Below are positions 5,496 through 9,446 of a stretch of 9,446 nucleotides of DNA, in pieces. The notes beneath the pieces were generated by a model, which was given only the letters and a program-made list of their open reading frames with translations, had not been told where the DNA came from and made no database searches. Within the stretch, counting starts at the first letter, position 1; every line of letters starts with the position of its first letter. This DNA comes from Desulfobacterales bacterium (GTDB lineage Bacteria > Desulfobacterota > Desulfobacteria > Desulfobacterales > UBA11574), in contig JAAXQD010000107.1 in NCBI GenBank assembly GCA_012974475.1, positions 1-9,446 on the forward strand. Reading direction: 5' to 3'. Both the position numbers and the translations under genes were made by a program.

Positions 5496-6974
5496 GTGAA
5501 TTCAAGGCTTCAAGACGTGATGGAAACGATCGATAAAGATCACGGGGATCTAAAAAACCCATATCAAAAACCCCCGTCCGACGATGCCGTGTCAGGCGCT
5601 GTCACCCTGTTTGTGGTCAGCGCCGTTCAGTTTTTAACCCCCTTTATGTTGTCTGCCGTGGGGGTTGCCCTGCCATCCATCGGCCGTGAGTTTTCTGCCA
5701 GTGCCGTGCAGCTGGGTCTGGTTGAAACCGTCTATATCCTGGCATTTTCCCTTTTCCTGCTCCCTGCGGGGCGCATGGGGGATATTTATGGCAGGAAGCG
5801 AATTTTTATCATCGGCATCCTGGTGTTCACCCTGGGGACCGTGCTGCTGTCACAGGCATTTACCATTGAAAGCTTTATCGTGTTCCGGTTTTTTCAAGGG
5901 AGCGGCGGCGCCATGATCTCGGGGACCAGCGTCGCCATCCTCTCCTCGGTCTTCCCACCGGCGGGACGAGGCCGGGCCATGGGGATCATTGTGGGCAGTG
6001 TTTACCTGGGACTGTCCGCCGGTCCGGTGCTTTCGGGCTTTATTGTCACCCACCTGGGCTGGCGCTGGATCTTTTACTTGGGTGTGATTGTGGAAATTCT
6101 GGCCCTTTCCCTGACCCTTCTGAAACTCAAAGGAGAATGGGCCGAAGCCCGGGGCGAACGCTTTGATTTCACGGGAACGCTTCTTTATTGTATCTCTTTG
6201 TTCTGTCTGATTTACGGCACGCTTAATCAGAAACACGGCGGAATCTCTCCGCTGCTCATGGGAACAGGCACCGCAGGACTTCTGGGCTTTCTGGTCTTCG
6301 AATATCGGAGTCCGTCTCCGATTCTGGATGTAAATCTGATCATCCACAACCGGGTCTTTGCCCTCAGCAATCTGGCCACCCTGATCAATTACGCCGCCTC
6401 CTTCGGCATCAGCTTTTTCTTCAGTCTGTACCTGCAGGTGGTCAGGGGGTTTTCTCCCCAGGCCGCAGGGATGGTTCTGATCGTCCAGCCCGTGTTTCAG
6501 ACGGTTCTGTCCCCGATTTTCGGGCGATTGGCCGACCGGTTCTCTCCACCGGGTCTGGCGACCCTGGGCATGGCGCTGTGCGCCCTGGGCCTGGCCGTGG
6601 CTTCCCGGGTGAATGACATGACGCCGATGCCTGTGATTGTGGGGATGCTGGGTTTGATGGGGGTGGGCTTCGGTGTTTTTTCATCGCCCAATATGATTAC
6701 GGTCATGGGGAGTGTCAGCCCCAGACACTATGGTAGTGCATCCAGTCTGGTGGCCACCATGCGAACCCTGGGCATGCTTTGCTGCATGACCATCATTACG
6801 GTGATTTTCAATCATTTCATGGGGGATCGTCCGGTGAGCCCGGAAACGCGGCCTGCTTTTCTGGCCAGCATGCACTTGAGTATGGTTATTTTCAGCAGTC
6901 TTTGTGTGGTTGGGATTCTTTTTTCGATAGGCCGTCTGAAGCCGGCCTCGCCCAAAGACGATGCACCGGGATAA
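5496..6974 (+). CDS. MFS multidrug exporter, DHA2 (14-TM drug:H+ antiporter) family
   Basis: This 492-residue inner-membrane protein has a soluble N-terminal tail of about 30 residues and then closely packed hydrophobic segments, enough for 14. MFS motif A is GRMGDIYGRKR (92-102) in loop 2-3. RFFQGSGGAM (131-140) is motif B with the proton-relay Arg. GLSAGPVLSGF (172-182) is the antiporter motif C. GWRWIFYLG (188-196) starts helix 6, and GRLADRFSPPG is the second-half echo of motif A. These mark drug:proton antiporters of the EmrB/QacA type; the substrate is unknown. The GTG at 5496 is only 8 bases from the predicted transcript start and lacks a ribosome site. ATG at 5520 (a 32-base leader) is a real alternative. 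The gene is GC-richer than its flanks, which suggests acquisition or a different history. Confidence 0.92.
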   Translation: MNSRLQDVMETIDKDHGDLKNPYQKPPSDDAVSGAVTLFVVSAVQFLTPFMLSAVGVALPSIGREFSASAVQLGLVETVYILAFSLFLLPAGRMGDIYGRKRIFIIGILVFTLGTVLLSQAFTIESFIVFRFFQGSGGAMISGTSVAILSSVFPPAGRGRAMGIIVGSVYLGLSAGPVLSGFIVTHLGWRWIFYLGVIVEILALSLTLLKLKGEWAEARGERFDFTGTLLYCISLFCLIYGTLNQKHGGISPLLMGTGTAGLLGFLVFEYRSPSPILDVNLIIHNRVFALSNLATLINYAASFGISFFFSLYLQVVRGFSPQAAGMVLIVQPVFQTVLSPIFGRLADRFSPPGLATLGMALCALGLAVASRVNDMTPMPVIVGMLGLMGVGFGVFSSPNMITVMGSVSPRHYGSASSLVATMRTLGMLCCMTIITVIFNHFMGDRPVSPETRPAFLASMHLSMVIFSSLCVVGILFSIGRLKPASPKDDAPG

Positions 6975-7004
6975 CAGACACTTAGCCTGGCCCGACCCCC
7001 ATTC
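6975..7004 (+). repeat. Direct repeat copy 1
   Basis: The 18-base string CAGACACTTAGCCTGGCC at 6975-6992 recurs exactly at 9350. The next 12 bases match at 9 positions, up to CATTC. It begins immediately after the stop codon of the DHA2 exporter and fills most of the 49-base gap to the convergent MFS gene. No hairpin or T-tract suggests a terminator. It is probably an insertion-sequence end or other dispersed repeat. Confidence 0.7.
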
Positions 7005-7023
7005 GCCATTACGAGCATCCTGT

Positions 7024-8193
7024 TCATGCGGATGTTCGGCGGCGTCTGTTTTTACGTTCTGCAATACCCGTGCTCAATGGAATAACCAAAAAGAACAAGC
7101 AAGTATATATCACAGCACTCCAACCGCCCTGTTTATACGCAAATCCGGACAAGGTAATTCCAAGCCACCCCCCCATGTAGTAAAACAACACATAAAGAGC
7201 ATTCGCACGCCCTTGGCCGCTGGAAAGCTTACGGTTAAGGGAACCAACAGCCGCGGCATGGATGCTGAAAAACCCGGCACAAACACCTAAAAGCGCAAGT
7301 ACGACCGCAGTAATGGAAGGCAGTAGGATAAGCATCAATGAAACCCCTAAAACGGCGACACCCCCCAGTAAAGTGTTCCCGGTTCCAAGGCGGTTACTGG
7401 CTCGACCGGCGGTCGGCCCCATAAAGATTCCTACGATATACACGAGATAAAGGAGGGTCGTTTGTTCGGTGGAGTAACCAAAAGGAGGCGAAGTCATCCG
7501 AAATGGCAAGTAATTGAAAACCGACGAGAAAATTAAAAAGCTGCCCGTGGCACAGAAATAAATAAGTAAAAGCTCCCAGCGCTTCAGCAGCTCCCAATAA
7601 CTGATGGTAATATGCTGCCGTTTGTTTTCAATTGAAGTGCGCGGAAGCCACCGAAACGCAGTGAATGTTGCAATGAGGATGAGAATCGAAGCAGATACGA
7701 AAGCATGGCGCCAGTGCAACGGCGGGTGTATCCAGCCTCCCAGCAAGCGACCCCCCAATCCACCGAGCACCGTAGCAGAAACATATGAGCCCATTACCAC
7801 GTTTAGCCGCGCTGCCGGAAGAACTCTTGCCAGATAGGCTGCAAGACAGGTTGTCAAGGCAGGGATGAAGAGGCCTTGGAGAAACCGTGCTGCAATTAAA
7901 ACCCAAAGGTCTTTTGTCACCGCACAAACCAAACCGCCAAGAGCCACCAAAATACCGCCAGTTAAAATAATGGGATGGATCGGCAGCCGATCTGCCAAAA
8001 AACCGAAGGGAAGATTGGATATTGCGATGCCAAGGATAACAGCCGATACGCTGAAAGAAACCAATACCATGTCCGCTGCGAACTCATTCTGCAACACAGG
8101 CAATACGGGTTGAGTGATATAAATGTTCGTGAAGGCGGCGGCCACCAGCGCAAAGACAATAAATTGCAGGCGGAAATAGGAAGTGTCAGCCAT
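7024..8193 (-). CDS. MFS transporter, YnfM-like (DHA1, 12 TM)
   Basis: This 389-residue inner-membrane protein has about 12 hydrophobic segments, a basic inner loop near residues 180-200 (RTSIENKRQHITISYWELLK) and a basic C-tail (AERKNRRRRTSA). The N-terminal helix with NIYITQPVLPVLQNEF (23-38), RFLQGLFIPALTTCLAAYLA (103-122) and SATVLGGLGGRLLGGW (139-154) are characteristic of the YnfM/YybF branch of arabinose-efflux-like transporters. Motif A is degenerate: GFLADRLPIHP (64-74) lacks the usual Gly-Arg-Arg. The substrate is unknown and export is assumed from the family. The start is fixed because an in-frame stop lies just upstream, but there is no clear ribosome site. It is convergent with the DHA2 exporter, and its promoter region lies inside transposon debris. 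Confidence 0.9.
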   Translation of the reverse strand: MADTSYFRLQFIVFALVAAAFTNIYITQPVLPVLQNEFAADMVLVSFSVSAVILGIAISNLPFGFLADRLPIHPIILTGGILVALGGLVCAVTKDLWVLIAARFLQGLFIPALTTCLAAYLARVLPAARLNVVMGSYVSATVLGGLGGRLLGGWIHPPLHWRHAFVSASILILIATFTAFRWLPRTSIENKRQHITISYWELLKRWELLLIYFCATGSFLIFSSVFNYLPFRMTSPPFGYSTEQTTLLYLVYIVGIFMGPTAGRASNRLGTGNTLLGGVAVLGVSLMLILLPSITAVVLALLGVCAGFFSIHAAAVGSLNRKLSSGQGRANALYVLFYYMGGWLGITLSGFAYKQGGWSAVIYTCLFFLVIPLSTGIAERKNRRRRTSA

Positions 8194-8270
8194 GTCTACA
8201 CATCACAGAGGAATGTTTCAGGATATACCGGCTTCTGATTATGCAGAACACGTTAATTCCCTCATCTAAC

Positions 8271-8305
8271 TTAACAGTTAAAAATTGTCACCTTTTGATT
8301 GACAA
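8271..8305. promoter_or_regulatory. Candidate operators at the YnfM-like gene's transcript start
   Basis: TTGTCA (8285-8290) and TGACAA (8300-8305) form a perfect inverted repeat with a 9-base spacer, lying over the predicted transcript start. A second symmetrical site, TTAAC-A-GTTAA (8271-8281), follows in the leader. Either could bind a repressor; the first also fits the spacing of LysR-type half-sites. No regulator gene is in view. Confidence 0.4.
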
Positions 8306-8309
8306 GAGG

Positions 8310-8337
8310 ATTATAGGATGTCTCCTGTTTATATCAA
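8310..8337 (-). promoter_or_regulatory. Promoter of the YnfM-like gene, -35 inside a transposase tail
   Basis: Read on the minus strand, TTGATA (8337-8332, 5 of 6) and a perfect TATAAT (8315-8310) are 16 bases apart. Transcription would begin near 8303 with a leader of about 110 bases. The -35 hexamer overlaps the last codons of the transposase remnant (Leu-Ile before its stop). Confidence 0.6.
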
Positions 8338-8445
8338 ATGCTTGAGGATCTTTTTAACGATATCTTCATCTTCAATAAAGACGATCACTCTCATTGAACC
8401 CTGGCACTTGACACAAGTAAGTGGATCAACCTCATAATTGAAGCA
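8329..8445 (-). pseudogene. C-terminal remnant of an IS91/IS801-like (Y2) transposase
   Basis: The minus-strand frame reads YEVDPLTCVKCQGSMR, then VIVFIEDEDIVKKILKHLI and a stop. This is the conserved C-terminus of rolling-circle IS91-family transposases, where a Cys-Pro-x-Cys-x-Gly zinc-finger half is followed by an Arg-(Ile/Leu)-x-(Ala/Ser)-x-Ile-(Glu/Asp)-(Asp) strand and an Ile-Leu-x-His-Leu helix. Intact proteins are some 300-500 residues; only about 38 codons survive. The usual Pro of CPxC is Val here. The 5' side is cut off where the zinc-ribbon gene ends (8450). Assignment is from pattern memory. Confidence 0.7.
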
Positions 8446-8449
8446 GATG

Positions 8450-8626
8450 CTACTGTTCCTCAATCACGCAGCCTTCGTGGTCCTTGCCGCACGTACTACA
8501 ATTAACGGTCACTTTATCCTTGATGTCGCCATATTTTTCCCGGAATTCATCAGGAGTCATATTGCATATCAGGCCACATCCACATTCAGGGCATTCCGAT
8601 TTGATCCGGTATCTTTCCTTTGCCAT
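8450..8626 (-). CDS. Small zinc-ribbon protein (58 residues)
   Basis: The minus-strand ATG at 8626 is preceded, five bases away, by a perfect AAGGAGGT, the strongest ribosome site in the window. The product starts MAKERYRIKSECPECGCGLI and contains two knuckles, CPEC (C12, C15) and CSTC (C43, C46), with extra C17, C21 and C53. The middle is acidic and helical (TPDEFREKYGDIKDK). Such two-knuckle ribbons bind one Zn(II) and usually contact nucleic acid or a partner protein; the actual role is unknown. The gene follows another zinc-ribbon gene on the same strand. It is below the size many gene finders accept. Its stop is four bases from the transposase remnant. Confidence 0.72.
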   Translation of the reverse strand: MAKERYRIKSECPECGCGLICNMTPDEFREKYGDIKDKVTVNCSTCGKDHEGCVIEEQ

Positions 8627-8653
8627 GTTTTACCTCCTTCGCGGTGCTTTTTT

Positions 8654-8740
8654 CTATTGTTCCAGCCACTGGGCCATTTCTTCCAGGTTTTGAAACATAT
8701 TCCATATGCCTCCGGCACACCGAACATTAACCAAGCCCAT
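8654..8740 (-). CDS. Possible 28-residue ORF between the zinc-ribbon genes
   Basis: The frame starts MGLVNVRCAGGIWN and ends MFQNLEEMAQWLEQ, an amphipathic helix. GGGGT lies six bases before the ATG, a moderate ribosome site. It stops 27 bases before the downstream zinc-ribbon gene and starts 52 bases after the upstream one. It could be a small protein of the same transcript or the tail of a decayed gene, since no family is recognised. Confidence 0.28.
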   Translation of the reverse strand: MGLVNVRCAGGIWNMFQNLEEMAQWLEQ

Positions 8741-8792
8741 TGAACTACCCCAACGTCTAAAAACCATTAAGGAACTTCAGGAATAATTCTAT

Positions 8793-8975
8793 TTAAGACT
8801 GCTTTTTCAGTGCATCCAGCGTTTCAAGGTCACACACATCAAAATTTTGTCCGCACCCACCGCAAATCATCTCGCATTTATCCGGTGTACGTGATCTCCG
8901 TTTCTTCAACTGTGCCCGGCATTCCGGGCATCTGAGCTCGACCGCATCATTTTTATTGTCGGTGTCAGTCTTCAT
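8793..8975 (-). CDS. Small zinc-ribbon protein (60 residues)
   Basis: The product carries CPEC (C16, C19) and CGGC (C38, C41) as two zinc knuckles, separated by a basic loop (KKRRSRTPDK), with C34 and C48 nearby and an acidic helical tail (DLETLDALKKQS). It should fold around one zinc ion; the basic loop would suit nucleic-acid contact, but that is inference. AAGGAAG stands about six bases before the ATG. It is the first of two same-strand zinc-ribbon genes and shares with the second the order knuckle, charged linker, knuckle, acidic tail. No known family name can be given. Confidence 0.68.
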   Translation of the reverse strand: MKTDTDNKNDAVELRCPECRAQLKKRRSRTPDKCEMICGGCGQNFDVCDLETLDALKKQS

Positions 8976-9349
8976 ATTGTCTTCCTTATATGATCAAACT
9001 TGATGGTGTTTAGTTCAATTTATTTTAGAATTCATAGAAAGCACTATATATGGGGATTGTTGATTTTCACAGCTTATACATAAATAATAATTGGGATATC
9101 CAGTTTGTCAAACATTGCTTTGATGTTAATAAGCTTACCTCCACCCTCAATGCATTATACGCATTAATTGATAAAGATCACTCAGCATTTGGGATCGGGC
9201 CGCAGTAACCAACTATAATAACAGCAAATGAAGAATAAAATAGACCCTAAAATCGTCTTAAACGACGCTTTTTGACCCCCCAAAAGACCTTTTAAGCTAA
9301 ATAGTATCTCAAAAATACGGCTGCTTTTAGAGCTCTTTTTAGGGATTTT
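8976..9349. other. AT-rich spacer with a frameshifted coding fragment
   Basis: No intact gene is seen. On the minus strand a start-less fragment at 9074-9154 reads GGGKLINIKAMFDKLDIPII and ends YV before a stop. A segment just upstream in another frame reads MLSDLYQLMRIMH before its own stop (about 9140-9180). Joined by one frameshift they would make a longer protein-like C-terminus, so this may be a decayed gene. At 9252-9264 TCGT/ACGA makes a 4-bp hairpin followed by CGCTTTTT, too weak to call a terminator. Confidence 0.3.
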
Positions 9350-9379
9350 CAGACACTTAGCCTGGCCATACCCTCATTC
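9350..9379 (+). repeat. Direct repeat copy 2
   Basis: CAGACACTTAGCCTGGCC at 9350-9367 is identical to 6975-6992, and 9 of the following 12 bases also agree. Both copies have the same orientation and enclose about 2.36 kb. The remaining sequence to 9446 shows no gene or RNA that I can support. Confidence 0.7.
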
Positions 9380-9446
9380 CACTTAATTTCTATGGTATTA
9401 TTCTCTTATCAGTGGTTTGCTTGCGGCTGTGATCTGTAGATGATAT

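Noticed and set aside
8438..8743. 101-residue plus-strand frame
   Set aside because: It is antisense to the 58-residue zinc-ribbon gene, which has a perfect Shine-Dalgarno and two CxxC knuckles.
1..9446. CRISPR array, tRNA or rRNA genes, toxin-antitoxin or phage-defence system
   Set aside because: No regularly spaced repeats, cloverleaf-like sequences, rRNA stretches or defence-type domains were found.

Overview
The window looks like chromosome of a Gram-negative, probably anaerobic bacterium. The mix of a cobalamin-type radical SAM protein, a YkgJ-like cysteine-cluster protein, ThiM, an OM-type lipoprotein and a four-helix-bundle remnant fits a sulfate-reducing Desulfobacterota (former Deltaproteobacteria) genome. 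This placement is inference from gene content and style only. Coding DNA is moderately GC-rich; the spacers are long, AT-rich and full of gene debris.

Layout. (a) 1-890 holds no intact gene: a truncated four-helix-bundle gene (minus) ending in a palindromic element, a hairpin-rich spacer, and an open but start-less plus-strand segment resembling a lactonase (Pgl-type) propeller fragment. (b) 887-3251 is a plus-strand pair: a B12-binding radical SAM protein behind a good sigma-70-type promoter with nested inverted repeats, then a cysteine-cluster protein. (c) 3447-4256 is thiM (hydroxyethylthiazole kinase, thiamine salvage), followed by a possible 24-residue ORF with a strong Shine-Dalgarno. 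(d) 4356-4991 (minus) is an uncharacterised lipoprotein. (e) 4992-5495 is AT-rich spacer with one doubtful small ORF. (f) 5496-6974 (plus) is a 14-TM DHA2-type MFS exporter whose promoter contains a perfect palindrome. (g) 7024-8193 (minus) is a YnfM-like 12-TM MFS transporter, convergent with the first. Its best promoter has its -35 box inside the tail of an IS91/IS801-like transposase remnant (8329-8445). (h) 8450-8975 (minus) carries two very small zinc-ribbon genes, the 58-residue one easily missed, with a possible 28-residue ORF between them. (i) 8976-9446 is spacer with a frameshifted fragment and the second copy of a ~30-bp direct repeat whose first copy lies at 6975.

The genes do not form one pathway. 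The radical SAM and cysteine-cluster genes probably form one transcription unit of unknown product. ThiM recycles the thiazole of thiamine. The two exporters look separately regulated. The segment between the two direct repeats (second MFS gene, transposase tail, zinc-ribbon genes) looks like an assembled accessory block. The best candidates for something undescribed are the radical SAM/Cys-cluster pair and the zinc-ribbon microgene cluster; neither can be given a function from sequence alone.
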